Source: Gammaproteobacteria bacterium MFB021
Lineage (GTDB): Bacteria; Pseudomonadota; Gammaproteobacteria; Pseudomonadales; Halomonadaceae
Assembly (NCBI GenBank): GCA_000737985.1
Contig: JNVT01000101.1
Location: forward strand, 55,943 to 119,942
DNA: 64,000 bases
Direction of reading: 5' to 3'
This document shows, in pieces, positions 38,768 to 48,915 of this stretch. The notes under the pieces were generated by a model. That model saw only the letters and a program-made list of their open reading frames with translations, ran no database searches and was not told the DNA's origin. Position 1 is the first letter of the stretch. Every line of letters starts with the position of its first letter. A program made the position numbers and the translations under genes.

Positions 38768-40453
38768 ATGAAAGAGACGATCATCCAACTGCTCGACGAC
38801 GCCGTCGCGGCACTCAAACAGCGCGGCGAGCTGCCGGCCGACGTCAGCCCGACGATCAAGGTCGACCCGGCCCGCGACAAGGCCCACGGCGACTACGCCA
38901 CCAACCTCGCCCTGGTGCTGGCCAAACCTGCCGGCCTCAAGCCGCGCGAGCTGGCCGACAAGCTGGTCGCGGCGCTGCCGGCGAGCGACGCCGTACGTCA
39001 GGTGGAGATCGCCGGGCCCGGGTTCATCAACTTCTTCGCCGCCACCGACGCCATCGCCGGCGTGGTCAGCGCCATCCTCGATGCCGGCGACACCTTCGGT
39101 CGCAGCCTCAAGGGTGCCGGCGAGAAGGTGCAGGTGGAGTTCGTCTCGGCCAACCCCACCGGCCCGCTGCACGTCGGCCACGGCCGCGGCGCGGCGATCG
39201 GCGACTGCCTGAGCCGTCTGCTCGAGGCCACCGGTTACGATGTCACCTCGGAGTTCTACTACAACGACGCCGGGGCCCAGATCGACAACCTGATGCGCTC
39301 GGTCAAGGCGCGCGTCCACGGCCTCACCCCGGAGGATGCCGAGTGGCCGGCGGACGGCTATCGCGGTGACTATATCGCAGACGTGGCCAAGGCCTACCTG
39401 GCCGGCGAGACGGTGACCGCCGACGATCGCGAGGTGACCGCTGCCGCCGACCCCGAGGACGAGGCGGCGATCCGCGCCTTCGCCGTGGCCTACCTGCGCC
39501 GCGAGCAGGATCTCGACCTCAAGGCGTTCGAGGTCGAGTTCGACGTCTACTTCCTCGAATCCTCGCTCTACGCCGAGGGCCGGGTGGAGGAGACGGTCGA
39601 GCAACTGATCGCCAACGGCCACACCTATGAAGCCGACGGCGCCCTGTGGCTGCGCACCACCGCATTCGGTGACGACAAGGACCGGGTGATGCGCAAGTCC
39701 GACGGTAGCTACACCTACTTCGTGCCGGATGTCGCCTACCACCACAACAAGTGGCAGCGCGGCTTCACCCGGGTGATCGACGAGCAGGGCGCCGACCACC
39801 ACTCCACGGTGACCCGGGTGCGCGCCGGTCTGCAGGCGCTCGAGGTCGGTATCCCCCAGGGCTGGCCCGACTACGTGCTGCACCAGATGGTGCTGGTGAC
39901 ACGCTCCGGGGTCGAGGTCAAGCTCTCCAAGCGCGCCGGCAGCTACGTCACCCTGCGCGATCTGATCGACGAGGTCGGGCGTGACGCCACGCGCTATTTC
40001 CTCGCCGCGCGCCGCGCCGATTCGCAGCTCACCTTCGATATCGACCTGGCCCGTTCGCAGACCAACGACAACCCGGTCTACTACATCCAGTATGCCCATG
40101 CCCGGGTCTGCAGCGTGCTGCGCAAGGCGGAGCGCGACGGTCTGGCCTTCGACCACGCCACCGCCATGGCCAATCTGGAGCGTCTCGACGCCGAGCAGGA
40201 GAAGGCGCTGATGAACCGCCTGGCGCGCTATCCCGACACCGTGGAGCGCGCCGCCGAGGCCCGCGAACCGCACCAGATCGCCCAGTACCTGATCGATCTG
40301 GCGAGCGATTTCCACACCTGCTACAACGCCCAGAAAGTCATGGTCGACGATGCCGGACTGCGCAACGCGCGCCTGGCCCTGGGTCTGGCCGCGCGCCAGG
40401 TGATCAGCAATGGATTGGCGCTGCTCGGCGTCAGTGCTCCCGAGGAGATGTAG
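38768..40453 (+). CDS. argS: arginyl-tRNA synthetase
   Basis: A 561-residue class I synthetase charging tRNA-Arg. The N-terminal Add-1 domain begins '[20 protein letters not shown]'. The HIGH signature is '[13 protein letters not shown]' near residue 130, and '[20 protein letters not shown]' replaces the KMSKS loop. The C-terminal DALR anticodon domain includes '[20 protein letters not shown]' and '[12 protein letters not shown]'. The earlier in-frame Met at 38648 adds a non-family leader. It follows priA by 150 bp and precedes the SPOR gene by 3 bp. Confidence 0.97.
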   Translation: MKETIIQLLDDAVAALKQRGELPADVSPTIKVDPARDKAHGDYATNLALVLAKPAGLKPRELADKLVAALPASDAVRQVEIAGPGFINFFAATDAIAGVVSAILDAGDTFGRSLKGAGEKVQVEFVSANPTGPLHVGHGRGAAIGDCLSRLLEATGYDVTSEFYYNDAGAQIDNLMRSVKARVHGLTPEDAEWPADGYRGDYIADVAKAYLAGETVTADDREVTAAADPEDEAAIRAFAVAYLRREQDLDLKAFEVEFDVYFLESSLYAEGRVEETVEQLIANGHTYEADGALWLRTTAFGDDKDRVMRKSDGSYTYFVPDVAYHHNKWQRGFTRVIDEQGADHHSTVTRVRAGLQALEVGIPQGWPDYVLHQMVLVTRSGVEVKLSKRAGSYVTLRDLIDEVGRDATRYFLAARRADSQLTFDIDLARSQTNDNPVYYIQYAHARVCSVLRKAERDGLAFDHATAMANLERLDAEQEKALMNRLARYPDTVERAAEAREPHQIAQYLIDLASDFHTCYNAQKVMVDDAGLRNARLALGLAARQVISNGLALLGVSAPEEM

Positions 40454-40456
40454 AGG

Positions 40457-41146
40457 ATGGCCAGACGCCCCGCGCAGAACTCACGTGCCGCGCCCAAGGG
40501 CGCGACCACCCGCGCCCGCGCGCGCAGTTCAGGCAATAGCCAGGGGGTCAGCGGTATCCCCGGCTGGCTGTGGGCGATCGCCGGCCTGATCGGCGGTTTC
40601 GCGCTGTCGCAGTATCTCGACCACACCTCGCCGGAACCGGTGGCCGCAGTGGTACCCAAGCCGGCCAGCCAGTCGAGCAGCAGCGCGACCAGCGGCGGCG
40701 CCGGCAGCAGCGAAAGCGGCAAGGCAGGCACCAGCAGCGCCCAGCCGGCCACGCCCACCTTCGAGTTCTACACCCTGCTGCCGGAAACCGAGGTGATCGC
40801 GCCGAACAGCAGCAGTGGCAGTAGCAGCAGCCCCGAGGCCAGCGCCAAGGCCAGCCAGGAGGCGGCAGCCGACGACGCCGCCAACCAGACCAAGCAGCCC
40901 GCCGCGACCGGCAGCTACATGCTGCAGGCGGCATCGTTCCGCGATATCGCCGATGCCGAACGGCTCGCCAACCGGCTTAAGGATTTCGGCCTGCTGGCCA
41001 AGATCACCGACGTTCGCGCCAACGGCAACCAGATCTGGCACCGGGTCCAGGTCGGCCCCTATCGCGATACCCGCGAGCTCAATCGGGCCCAGGATTTGAT
41101 GGTGACTCAGGGTATCGAGCCGCTGATGATCCGGCTGCAGAACTAG
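40457..41146 (+). CDS. SPOR-domain cell-division-type protein (FtsN-like)
   Basis: A 229-residue bitopic membrane protein. A short basic N-terminus is followed by one transmembrane helix ('GWLWAIAGLIGGFALSQYL', about 35-54), a low-complexity Ser/Gly/Ala linker and a C-terminal SPOR domain: 'SYMLQAASFRDIADAERLAN' and 'WHRVQVGPYRDTRELNRAQD' are its two hallmark repeats. SPOR domains bind denuded septal peptidoglycan. The position after argS matches the FtsN-like gene of Pseudomonas. It begins 3 bp after argS, so the two are probably co-transcribed. Confidence 0.88.
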   Translation: MARRPAQNSRAAPKGATTRARARSSGNSQGVSGIPGWLWAIAGLIGGFALSQYLDHTSPEPVAAVVPKPASQSSSSATSGGAGSSESGKAGTSSAQPATPTFEFYTLLPETEVIAPNSSSGSSSSPEASAKASQEAAADDAANQTKQPAATGSYMLQAASFRDIADAERLANRLKDFGLLAKITDVRANGNQIWHRVQVGPYRDTRELNRAQDLMVTQGIEPLMIRLQN

Positions 41147-41176
41147 GCACTGCCTTAAAAACGGTGCGCTCGCCTG

Positions 41177-41205
41177 CCCGGATCGGTCACGCACACCGAT
41201 CCGGG
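41177..41205 (+). terminator. terminator after SPOR gene
   Basis: An 11-bp perfect inverted repeat (cccggatcggt/accgatccggg) with a 7-base loop, 30 bp after the stop. There is no T-run. Confidence 0.6.
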
Positions 41206-41290
41206 GCGGAGAGGCGCTTGCCCACGCACCTTCCCACGCTCCTACCCAACCAGCTCTTTTCCCGCCTTCGCCCTATCTGTCCAGATTAAA

Positions 41291-41441
41291 GCCCATTTCC
41301 AACTCCATCCGACGATGGGCGCCGGGGGTAGGGCAAAGCGAGGGGCCTTTGCCAGGGATGGCAAAGGTAGCGCCCAGGGAAGGGTTTACAGCGCCCTCGC
41401 GACGCCCTGCCGCCGGATAAGCCCACGTCGTCTAGCGGTTG
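41291..41441 (+). repeat. ~150-bp structured intergenic repeat, copy A (left of hslVU)
   Basis: This 151-bp stretch is nearly identical to 43637-43786 in the same orientation. It contains a perfect 9-bp hairpin (cctttgcca, loop ggga, 41346-41367), bracketed by gggcgc and gcgccc, and ends in the block 'ccctgccgccggataagcc'. A 109-residue frame runs through it, but the same peptide appears in copy B and nowhere else, so I treat it as a non-coding repeat. The remaining 200 bp before hslV hold no gene. Confidence 0.88.
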
Positions 41442-41643
41442 GCCGCCCCGCCACCTTAGATAGCCCGCTTCGCTTGATTTCCGTCCCGACTGCCCGCACC
41501 TCTGCCAGCACGGCGCATCGCGATCTCGCGATGCCGCGCGTCTTTTTCGGCGCCGTCGGGTGGTTGCCGGCCGCCCGACCCACAGCGGTCGCGGCGGGGC
41601 GTTTCAGATCGGCTCCCGACGGCGCGCCACAAGGAGTAGCTTG

Positions 41644-42162
41644 ATGACCACAATCGTATCCGTGCGCCGTGGCGACCAGGTCGCGCTGGCGGGAGATGGC
41701 CAGGTTTCGCTGGGCAACACGGTGATGAAGGGCAACGCCAGCAAGGTGCGCCGGCTCTATCGCGGCCAGGTGCTGGCCGGTTTCGCCGGCGGCACCGCCG
41801 ATGCTTTCACCCTGTTCGAACGCTTCGAGGCCCAGCTCGAGAAGTACCAGGGCCACCTGACCAAGGCCGCGGTGGAGCTGGCCAAGGAGTGGCGTACCGA
41901 CCGCGCCCTGCGCCGCCTCGAGGCGATGCTGGCGGTGGCCGACAAGAGCGCCTCGCTGATCATCACCGGCAACGGCGACGTGGTCGAACCGGAGCGCGGC
42001 ATCATCGCCATCGGCTCCGGCGGGCACTTCGCCCAGGCCTCGGCCCGCGCACTGCTCGAGAACACCGAGCTCGGCGCCCGCGACATCACCGAGAAGTCGC
42101 TCAACATCGCCGCCGACATCTGCGTCTTCACCAATCACCACATCACGCTCGAAGAGCTGTGA
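41644..42162 (+). CDS. hslV: ATP-dependent protease peptidase subunit HslV
   Basis: A 172-residue N-terminal-threonine peptidase. Maturation exposes Thr2 in '[20 protein letters not shown]'. '[20 protein letters not shown]', '[16 protein letters not shown]', '[20 protein letters not shown]' and the C-terminal '[16 protein letters not shown]' are typical. HslV forms two hexameric rings capped by HslU. ATG 41644 fixes the threonine correctly. A weak sigma-32-like pair ('cttgatt', then a poor -10) lies near 41475; I do not rely on it. It is 14 bp before hslU. Confidence 0.97.
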   Translation: MTTIVSVRRGDQVALAGDGQVSLGNTVMKGNASKVRRLYRGQVLAGFAGGTADAFTLFERFEAQLEKYQGHLTKAAVELAKEWRTDRALRRLEAMLAVADKSASLIITGNGDVVEPERGIIAIGSGGHFAQASARALLENTELGARDITEKSLNIAADICVFTNHHITLEEL

Positions 42163-42176
42163 CGAGAGCGAGTGCC

Positions 42177-43550
42177 ATGACCCAGGATACCCAGAACGCC
42201 CTCCCGGCACCGACCGACACCCAGTCGGCCATGACCCCGCGCGAGATCGTCCATTCGCTGGACCAGTACATCATCGGCCAGCACGATGCCAAGCGCGCGG
42301 TGGCGATCGCCCTGCGCAACCGCTGGCGCCGCATGCGCCTGGACGCCGACATGCGCGGCGAGATCGTGCCCAAGAACATTCTGATGATCGGCCCCACCGG
42401 GGTGGGCAAGACCGAGATCGCGCGACGCCTGGCCAAGCTCGCCGGCGCGCCCTTCCTCAAGGTCGAGGCGACCAAGTTCACCGAGGTCGGCTACGTCGGC
42501 CGCGACGTCGAGTCGATCGTGCGCGACCTGATGGAAATGTCGATCAAGATGGTGCGCGAGCAGGCCAAGACCGAGGTCCGCAACAAGGCCCAGGACGCCG
42601 CCGAGGAGCGCATTCTCGACGCCCTGCTGCCGCGCCCGCGGGGTAGCGAGTACGACAGCGGCCGCGACGACTCCGGCACGCGTCAGGTGTTCCGCAAGAA
42701 ACTGCGCGAAGGCCAGCTCGACGACAAGGAGATCGATATCGAGGTCACCCCGGCGAGCCAGGGCATCGATATCATGACCCCGCCGGGCATGGAGGAGATG
42801 ACCAACCAGCTGCAGAGCCTGTTCGCCAACATGGGCAAGCAGAAGACCGAGAGCCGCCGGGTCACGGTCAAGGAGGCGTGGAAGCTGCTCCAGGACGAGG
42901 AAGCCGCCAAGCTGGTCAACGAAGAGGAGATCAAGCAGCGCGCGCTGGAAGCGGTGGAGCAGAACGGCATCGTGTTCCTCGACGAGATCGACAAGGTCGC
43001 CAAGCGCGGCGAGTCCGGCGGCAGCGGCGGCGACGTCTCCCGCGAGGGCGTGCAGCGTGACCTGCTGCCGCTGATCGAGGGCTCCACCGTCTCCACCAAG
43101 CACGGCATGGTGCGCACCGACCATATCCTGTTCATCGCCTCCGGCGCCTTCCACCTCTCCAAGCCCTCGGACCTGATCCCCGAGCTGCAGGGGCGCCTGC
43201 CGATCCGGGTCGAGCTCACCGCCCTGACCCCGGACGACTTCAAGCGCATCCTGACCGAGCCCTCGGCGGCGCTGACCAAGCAGTATCAGGCACTGCTCGG
43301 CACCGAAGGGCTGGAGGTGCAGTTCACCGAAGACGGCATCGCGCGGATCGCCGAGATCGCCTGGCAGGTCAACGACGGCACCGAGAACATCGGCGCACGC
43401 CGCCTGCACACGGTAATGGAGCGGCTGCTCGAGGAGGCCTCCTACCAGGGCGGCGACTTCGCAAGCCCCTTGGTGGTGGATGGCGCCTACGTCGACGCCC
43501 AGCTCGGCGAGCTGGCGGTGGACGAGGATCTGTCGCGCTATATTCTGTAA
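42177..43550 (+). CDS. hslU: ATP-dependent protease ATPase subunit HslU
   Basis: A 457-residue AAA+ unfoldase for HslV. Marks include '[20 protein letters not shown]' after a short variable leader, Walker A '[20 protein letters not shown]', the pore loop '[11 protein letters not shown]', Walker B '[13 protein letters not shown]' and the C-terminal '[17 protein letters not shown]' ending 'DLSRYIL', whose tail activates HslV. An inserted I domain spans about 130-240. A later ATG at 'MTPREI' could also start translation. A good hairpin follows 9 bp after the stop. Confidence 0.97.
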   Translation: MTQDTQNALPAPTDTQSAMTPREIVHSLDQYIIGQHDAKRAVAIALRNRWRRMRLDADMRGEIVPKNILMIGPTGVGKTEIARRLAKLAGAPFLKVEATKFTEVGYVGRDVESIVRDLMEMSIKMVREQAKTEVRNKAQDAAEERILDALLPRPRGSEYDSGRDDSGTRQVFRKKLREGQLDDKEIDIEVTPASQGIDIMTPPGMEEMTNQLQSLFANMGKQKTESRRVTVKEAWKLLQDEEAAKLVNEEEIKQRALEAVEQNGIVFLDEIDKVAKRGESGGSGGDVSREGVQRDLLPLIEGSTVSTKHGMVRTDHILFIASGAFHLSKPSDLIPELQGRLPIRVELTALTPDDFKRILTEPSAALTKQYQALLGTEGLEVQFTEDGIARIAEIAWQVNDGTENIGARRLHTVMERLLEEASYQGGDFASPLVVDGAYVDAQLGELAVDEDLSRYIL

Positions 43551-43558
43551 TCCCGAGC

Positions 43559-43589
43559 GCTGCGGGCACACGCATCGCGTGCCCGCAGC
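43559..43589 (+). terminator. hslVU terminator
   Basis: A perfect 11-bp inverted repeat (gctgcgggcac/gtgcccgcagc) with a 9-base loop, 8 bp after the hslU stop. There is no T-run. Confidence 0.65.
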
Positions 43590-43636
43590 CATATCGCCAC
43601 GCGGCCTCGACGCCCGCAGGACTCGATACATATAGC

Positions 43637-43786
43637 GCCTGTTTCCAGCCACTCTGACGATGGGCACCGGGGGCAGGGTCAAGCGAGGGTCCTTCGCCAG
43701 GGATGGCAAAGGTAGCGCCCAAGGAGGGGTTCACAGCGCCCTCGCGACGCCCTGCCGCCGGAGAAGCCCATGTCTTCTAGCAGTTG
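43637..43786 (+). repeat. ~150-bp structured intergenic repeat, copy B (right of hslVU)
   Basis: This is the second direct copy of the repeat at 41291-41441, with scattered base changes. One change breaks a pair in the 9-bp hairpin (ccttcgcca against tggcaaagg). Together the copies bracket hslV and hslU. It fills most of the 350-bp hslU-DUF971 gap, in which no gene is supported. Confidence 0.88.
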
Positions 43787-43902
43787 TGAAAAACGTTCTA
43801 TGGCCTGCGGCGTCTCGGGGCCTGCGACGTCTCGAAGCCCGCGTGCATCGCGCCGCTCGTCTTCTTCCCATCGGCGCCTGCCCCGCGCCAGGAGGTTTCG
43901 CC

Positions 43903-44286
43903 ATGTCCGCCCCCGTCCCCACCCGCGTGCACTACCACAAGCGTGACCGCGAACTCGAACTCGGCTATGCCGACGGCAGCAGCTACCGCCTGGCGATCGA
44001 GCTGCTGCGGGTCTACTCGCCCTCGGCCGAGGTCCAGGGGCATCACCCCAGCGAAGCGGTACTGCAGACCGGCAAGCGCCACGTCGGGCTGCTCGACGTC
44101 ACTCAGGCCGGGCGCTATGCGCTCAAGCTGCACTTCGACGACGGCCACGACAGCGGTCTCTACACCTGGGACTACCTTTACGAGCTGGCGACCGAACAGG
44201 AGGCGCGCTGGGCCGACTATCTGGCGCGGCTGGCACAGGCCGGGGCCTCGCGCGAGCCAAGCACGATCCAGATCCATCAGGTGTGA
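43903..44286 (+). CDS. DUF971-family protein
   Basis: A 127-residue small protein. The family pattern is clear: 'RELELGYADGSSYRLAIELL', 'RVYSPSAEVQGHHPSEAVLQ', 'VGLLDVTQAGRYALKLHFDD' and 'HDSGLYTWDYLYELA'. DUF971 is a beta-rich fold related to gamma-butyrobetaine hydroxylase N-termini and Fe-S-associated proteins; its function in bacteria is not settled. ATG 43903 has 'aggaggt' 7 bp upstream, a strong site. It lies between hslU and ubiE, as in related bacteria. Confidence 0.85.
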   Translation: MSAPVPTRVHYHKRDRELELGYADGSSYRLAIELLRVYSPSAEVQGHHPSEAVLQTGKRHVGLLDVTQAGRYALKLHFDDGHDSGLYTWDYLYELATEQEARWADYLARLAQAGASREPSTIQIHQV

Positions 44287-44440
44287 AGGCGCGGCGCCTC
44301 GGCGCAAAGACAAGGCCCGGACCAGACGCTACAATGCACCATCGACCGAGTCAGCGAAGACTCGACCCGCCTGCCCTCGCCGCGGCCGCCGTTGACGGCG
44401 TTCGTGCGGCGATCTACAGCGTCTTTTCGGGGAGAAGCAC

Positions 44441-45187
44441 ATGGACAAGCGCACGACCGACTTCGGCTACGAGCAGGTCGCAGTCGAAGAGAAGGCCGCC
44501 CGGGTGGCGGACGTCTTCCATTCGGTGGCCGCGCGCTACGACGTGATGAACGACCTGATGTCGTTGGGTATCCATCGGCTGTGGAAACATCTCACCCTGG
44601 AGCGCAGCGGCGTCCGTGCCGGCCACCGGGTGCTCGATATCGCCGGCGGCACCGGCGACCTGACGCGCCAGTTCGCCAAGCGTGTCGGCCCCAGCGGCCG
44701 GGTGGTGCTGGCCGATATCAACGCCTCGATGCTGCGGGTCGGGCGCGACAAGCTGATCGACAGCGGCGTCGGCGACAACGTCGAGTATGTACAGGCCAAC
44801 GCCGAGAGTCTGCCGTTCCCCGACAACAGTTTTCACTGCATCACCATCGCCTTCGGCCTGCGCAACGTCACCGACAAGGACGCCGCGCTGCGCTCGATGA
44901 CCCGCGTGCTCAAGCCCGGCGGGCGCCTGCTGGTGCTGGAGTTCTCCAAACCGGTCAACGGACTGCTCTCCAAGGCCTACGATCAGTACTCGTTCCGGGT
45001 ACTGCCGCAGGTCGGGCGGCTGGTCGCCAACGATGCCGACAGCTACCGCTATCTGGCCGAGTCGATCCGTATGCACCCGGACCAGGAGACGCTCAAGGGC
45101 ATGATGCAGGCCGCCGGACTCGAACGCGTCGAGTACACCAACATGACCGGGGGCATCGTCGCCCTGCACCGCGGCATCAAGCTCTGA
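44441..45187 (+). CDS. ubiE: ubiquinone/menaquinone C-methyltransferase UbiE
   Basis: A 248-residue SAM-dependent methyltransferase of the ubiquinone pathway. '[20 protein letters not shown]' starts it, the SAM site is '[17 protein letters not shown]', and '[20 protein letters not shown]' and '[15 protein letters not shown]' follow. The C-terminal '[18 protein letters not shown]' is typical. 'ggggagaa' 5 bp before the ATG is a good site. It starts a run with ubiJ and ubiB, three late ubiquinone genes. Confidence 0.97.
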   Translation: MDKRTTDFGYEQVAVEEKAARVADVFHSVAARYDVMNDLMSLGIHRLWKHLTLERSGVRAGHRVLDIAGGTGDLTRQFAKRVGPSGRVVLADINASMLRVGRDKLIDSGVGDNVEYVQANAESLPFPDNSFHCITIAFGLRNVTDKDAALRSMTRVLKPGGRLLVLEFSKPVNGLLSKAYDQYSFRVLPQVGRLVANDADSYRYLAESIRMHPDQETLKGMMQAAGLERVEYTNMTGGIVALHRGIKL

Positions 45188-45189
45188 GC

Positions 45190-45840
45190 ATGGCTGGCGT
45201 GGTCGACAACTTCACGCTGGTGGCCGCGGAGCGGGCCATCGCGCGTCTGCTGGCGCGGGATCCGGCGACGCCTGCACGTCTGCGCGCCCTCGACGGCCGC
45301 AGCCTGCGCCTGGTGAGCAAGGCACCACCGCTGGCGCTGCGGGTGGGCTTCACCGACACCGGCATGCGCCTCTCCCGGATCAGCGACTGGCAGCAGCACG
45401 ACGACCTGCTGATCGGCATCGACCGCCACGTGCTCGAGCGCTGGGTCGCCGGCGACTCGCTGGAACGCCTACTGTTCAACGGCGATCTCGACGTCAGTGG
45501 CGATACCGGCATGCTGGCGCCGCTGCAGGCGCTGCTGCTCGATCTCGATCTCGACTGGGAGGGCGCGCTGGCCCAGGCCCTAGGCGCCACGCCGGCCCAC
45601 GGCCTGGCCCGCGCGCTCGGCTATCTGACCCGCCAGGCGCGGGCCAGTGCCGGTGAGTGGCAGCAGGACTGGCGCGAGTATCTGTTCGAAGAGGCGCGGC
45701 TGATGGCCGGGCAGGATCAGCTCGAGGTCGCGCGTGATGCCCTGAGCGCGCTGCGCCTGCGCGTCGACCGTCTCTCGGCACGGGTCACCCGTCTCGAGCG
45801 CGCACACACGGCCAGTGCCGCACAGGAGCCGCGCCCATGA
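45190..45840 (+). CDS. ubiJ: ubiquinone biosynthesis accessory factor UbiJ
   Basis: A 216-residue SCP2-fold protein that binds lipid intermediates in the soluble ubiquinone assembly. The N-terminal hydrophobic pocket includes '[20 protein letters not shown]', '[20 protein letters not shown]' follows, and a C-terminal helical coiled coil '[20 protein letters not shown]' resembles the oligomerising tail of UbiJ. It starts 2 bp after ubiE and overlaps ubiB by 4 bp (ATGA). Long frames upstream in the same frame are not family-like, so ATG 45190 is used. Confidence 0.9.
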   Translation: MAGVVDNFTLVAAERAIARLLARDPATPARLRALDGRSLRLVSKAPPLALRVGFTDTGMRLSRISDWQQHDDLLIGIDRHVLERWVAGDSLERLLFNGDLDVSGDTGMLAPLQALLLDLDLDWEGALAQALGATPAHGLARALGYLTRQARASAGEWQQDWREYLFEEARLMAGQDQLEVARDALSALRLRVDRLSARVTRLERAHTASAAQEPRP

Positions 45841-47459
45841 GTCTGCGGCTTTTGCGTATCGCCTGGACCGTCTCACGCTACCGTCTCGATACCCTGGTGC
45901 CCCAGGAGCGCCTACCGCCGGTGCTGCGCTGGCTATGGCGCTTCGCCCCGGCCCGGCTTATCCCCACCGGCAGCCACACCCGCGGCGAGCGGCTGCGGCT
46001 GGCGCTGGAGTCGCTGGGGCCGATCTTCGTCAAGTTCGGCCAGATGCTCTCGACCCGACGCGATCTGCTGCCGCCGGATATCGCCGACGAGCTCAAGCGG
46101 CTGCAGGACCAGGTGCCGCCATTCCCCGGCGAGACCGCCCGCGCGATGGTCGAGAAGGAGCTGGGCAAGCCGGTCGCCGAGGCCTTTGCCAGCTTCGAGA
46201 CCGAACCCATGGCCTCGGCCTCGATTGCCCAGGTGCATGCCGCCGAGCTGCACAGCGGCGAGCGCGTGGTGGTCAAGATCATCCGCCCGGGTATCGAGCG
46301 CACCATGCGCGAGGACATCGGCCTGCTCTACACCTTCGCCCGGCTGCTGCGCCGGGTGCCGGAAGCGCGCCGCCTGCGCCCGGTCGAGGTGGTCCAGGAT
46401 TACGAAGCGACGCTGTTCGACGAGCTCGATCTCAACAAGGAGGCGGCCAACACCTCGCAGCTCAAGCGCAACTTCCAGAGCTCGCCGCTGCTCTACGTGC
46501 CCAGCATCTACTGGTCGCTGACCCATCGCCAGGTGATGGTGCAGGAGCGCATCGAGGGCATTCCGGTAGCCGACGTGGAGGCGTTGAAGGCCCAGGGCAC
46601 CGATCTCAAGAAGCTCGCCGAGCGCGGCGTGGAGATCTTCTTCACCCAGGTGTTCCGCGACAACTTCTTCCACGCCGACATGCACCCCGGCAATATCTTC
46701 GTCTCCCGCGAGAACCCCACCGAGCCGCGCTATATCGCCATCGACTGCGGCATCGTCGGCAGTCTCACCCGGGAAGACCAGGACTACCTGGCGCGCAACC
46801 TGTTGGCCTTCTTCCGCCAGGACTACTACGAGGTGGCGGTGCTGCACATCGAGTCCGGCTGGGTCGGCGAAGGTACCCGGGCCAACGAGTTCGCCTCGGC
46901 GATCCGTGCGGTGTGCGAGCCGATCCTGGAGAAGCCGCTCAAGGACATCTCCTTCGGCCAGGTGCTGCTGGGCCTGTTCCAGACCGCGCGGCGTTTCCAC
47001 ATGGAGGTGCAGCCGCAGCTGGTGCTGTTGCAGAAGACCCTGCTCAATATCGAAGGGCTGGGGCGCCAGCTCTATCCGGATCTCGATCTGTGGAGCACCG
47101 CGCGCCCCTATCTCGAGCGCTGGATGCGCGAGCGTGCCGGGCCCAAGGGCTTCTGGGAGACGCTCAAGAAACACGCCCCGGAGCTGGCCCATCAGTTGCC
47201 GGAGCTGCCGGTGCTGGCGCACCAGGCGCTCTCCGAGCGCGACGAGCAGCGCCGCCAGCGGCGCCAGCAGACCGCCGCGCTGAGTGGCCTGCAGCAGCGC
47301 TTCGAACGCGCCAGCGCGCGCGCCCGACGGTTGCGCCTGGGGCTCTTGCTGCTGGTGCTGGCGCTGGGCTGGCAGCCGATGCTCGGCTGGGCCGAGCAGC
47401 AGCCGTGGCCGGTAGTGGTCGCCGCCGTGCTGGGGGTGGCGCTGCTCGCCTGGCGCTGA
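45837..47459 (+). CDS. ubiB: ubiquinone biosynthesis atypical kinase UbiB
   Basis: A 540-residue ABC1/ADCK-family protein. The '[20 protein letters not shown]' segment is the KxGQ motif, and '[20 protein letters not shown]' is the Ala-rich nucleotide loop with the lysine strand after it. '[13 protein letters not shown]' is the catalytic loop and '[12 protein letters not shown]' replaces DFG. A C-terminal hydrophobic hairpin ('[16 protein letters not shown]', '[13 protein letters not shown]') anchors it to the inner membrane. UbiB probably extracts ubiquinone intermediates. It is translationally coupled to ubiJ. Confidence 0.97.
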   Translation: MSLRLLRIAWTVSRYRLDTLVPQERLPPVLRWLWRFAPARLIPTGSHTRGERLRLALESLGPIFVKFGQMLSTRRDLLPPDIADELKRLQDQVPPFPGETARAMVEKELGKPVAEAFASFETEPMASASIAQVHAAELHSGERVVVKIIRPGIERTMREDIGLLYTFARLLRRVPEARRLRPVEVVQDYEATLFDELDLNKEAANTSQLKRNFQSSPLLYVPSIYWSLTHRQVMVQERIEGIPVADVEALKAQGTDLKKLAERGVEIFFTQVFRDNFFHADMHPGNIFVSRENPTEPRYIAIDCGIVGSLTREDQDYLARNLLAFFRQDYYEVAVLHIESGWVGEGTRANEFASAIRAVCEPILEKPLKDISFGQVLLGLFQTARRFHMEVQPQLVLLQKTLLNIEGLGRQLYPDLDLWSTARPYLERWMRERAGPKGFWETLKKHAPELAHQLPELPVLAHQALSERDEQRRQRRQQTAALSGLQQRFERASARARRLRLGLLLLVLALGWQPMLGWAEQQPWPVVVAAVLGVALLAWR

Positions 47460-47505
47460 GCGCGGGCCGCCCACGGCGGCCGCGCCTGCGAACCGCTTAT
47501 TTAGG

Positions 47506-47642
47506 GTTTGCACGAAAAGTCGGCGAGCGAAGGCAAGACAAGGAAAAAATTGGCGAAAAAGCGGAGTTTACGAGCTGTAAATGAGCACTTTGAGCTGATT
47601 TTTGACGCCGTATTGTCGAGCGCAGACAGTTTTCGTACAAAG
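47506..47642. repeat. 137-bp palindromic MITE-like element
   Basis: The ends are inverted: gtttgcacgaaaagt at 47506-47520 and agttttcgtacaaag at 47628-47642 match as imperfect terminal repeats. The inner arms also pair, meeting at tttac-gagct-gtaaa (47567-47581), so the whole element is one imperfect palindrome of ~66-bp arms. It is AT-richer than its neighbours and lies in the ubiB-hisE gap. It has no coding capacity. It looks like a non-autonomous miniature transposon or a large cruciform repeat; no other copy occurs in this window. Confidence 0.75.
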
Positions 47643-47665
47643 CCTAGACTCAGGATTGTCATCTC

Positions 47666-48007
47666 ATGAGTGATACTCTCGAACGATTGGCCGCCGTGCT
47701 CGCCGAGCGCCGCGACGCCGACCCGCAAAGCTCCTACGTCGCACAGCTCCATCACCGGGGTCTCAACAAGATCCTGGAGAAGGTGGGCGAAGAGGCCACC
47801 GAGACGCTGCTTGCCGCCAAGGACGTCAAGGCCGATGATGAGCAGAGTCGGCAGGCACTCGTCGGCGAAGTCGCCGATCTGTGGTTCCACAGTCTGGTCA
47901 TGCTCTCGCATCTGGAGGTCGACCATCGTGCCGTGCTCGACGAGCTGGCTCGACGCTTCGGCGTCTCCGGCCTGGACGAGAAGGCGGCGCGGCAGCCAAG
48001 CCGGTAA
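47666..48007 (+). CDS. hisE: phosphoribosyl-ATP pyrophosphatase
   Basis: A 113-residue HisE, which removes pyrophosphate from phosphoribosyl-ATP in histidine synthesis. The MazG-like helical fold is marked by '[20 protein letters not shown]' and '[11 protein letters not shown]' (metal-binding Glu residues), then '[18 protein letters not shown]'. It is a stand-alone HisE; the HisI partner that usually lies directly upstream in this order is absent, and a MITE-like element occupies the gap. 'agga' about 10 bp before the ATG is a weak site. Confidence 0.95.
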   Translation: MSDTLERLAAVLAERRDADPQSSYVAQLHHRGLNKILEKVGEEATETLLAAKDVKADDEQSRQALVGEVADLWFHSLVMLSHLEVDHRAVLDELARRFGVSGLDEKAARQPSR

Positions 48008-48064
48008 GCTCTATCAAGCATCAATCGTGTAAGCGCCTCGGCGCACGCCTCAAGGAGTAAGGTT

Positions 48065-48334
48065 ATGTTGGGTGGTATCAGTATCTGGCAACTGCTGATC
48101 GTGCTCGGGATCATCATCTTGATCTTCGGCACCAAGAAACTGCGCAACGTCGGCAGCGATCTGGGCGGCGCGGTGAAGGGGTTCAAGAAAGCGATGCACG
48201 ACGAGGACGACAAGGAGAAGGCGGACAGCACCTCTCAGCAGCGCATCGACCACTCCCAGCAGGCGTCCCAGGACAGCCGCTTCGATAGCGACGAGATCAA
48301 GTCGGGCGCCGACGACAAGGCCGAGCGCAAGTAA
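48065..48334 (+). CDS. tatA: twin-arginine translocase subunit TatA
   Basis: An 89-residue TatA. One N-terminal transmembrane helix ('[20 protein letters not shown]') and the amphipathic helix '[20 protein letters not shown]' are exact family features; the polar acidic tail is variable. TatA forms the pore for folded proteins. 'aaggag' 6 bp before the ATG is a strong site. It heads tatABC. PhoX and the SoxB-like protein downstream carry Tat-type signals. Confidence 0.96.
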   Translation: MLGGISIWQLLIVLGIIILIFGTKKLRNVGSDLGGAVKGFKKAMHDEDDKEKADSTSQQRIDHSQQASQDSRFDSDEIKSGADDKAERK

Positions 48335-48340
48335 GCGGCG

Positions 48341-48915
48341 ATGTTCGATATTGGCTTTTTCGAACTGCTGCTGATCGGCATCGTCGGCCTGCTGGTGCTG
48401 GGGCCGGAGCGCTTGCCGATTGCCGCCCGCACCGCCGGGCTGTGGATCGGCCGCATACGCCGCAGCGTCGCCAACATGCAGCGCGAGATCACCTCCCAGC
48501 TGGAGGCGGAAGAGCTGCGCCAGAAACTCGCCGAGCAGCAGCGCAAGCTCGACGAAGGGGTCGGCCGGGTCAGGCAGGAGCTCGAGCAGGGCCAGCGCCA
48601 GCTCGACGAAGGCGTAGGTCGAGCTCGCCACGAGGTCGAGAAGACCCTCGGTACCGACGAGGCTCGCCGCAGCAGCGACGAAGCCCGCCCCGGTACGGCG
48701 CGCGCTACAGCGGCGGGGGCGACATCGACAGACGCCGCCGCGCCCGATGACGCCTCGCCCGAAACGGCATCAGCGTCACAGTCGCCACCGCCGGATGACC
48801 CTGCCCCGGCGAAGCACTTCGACGCCGCGACGCCCCCCGTCGATCCGGCGCCGCGCGCGGTGGATGAGCGGCCCGCGCCAGCGAGCCGTACCGAGGACAA
48901 GGATTCGAGTAGCCG

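Noticed and set aside
41470..41505. Sigma-32-type promoter before hslV
   Set aside because: 'cttgatt' fits the -35, but the -10 at proper spacing matches poorly, so I did not list it.
41315..43780. Small frames starting 'MGAGGRAKRGAFARDGKGSA' and 'MGTGGRVKRGSFARDGKGSA'
   Set aside because: Both are readings of the same intergenic repeat. Identity comes from the DNA repeat, and the frames diverge after it.
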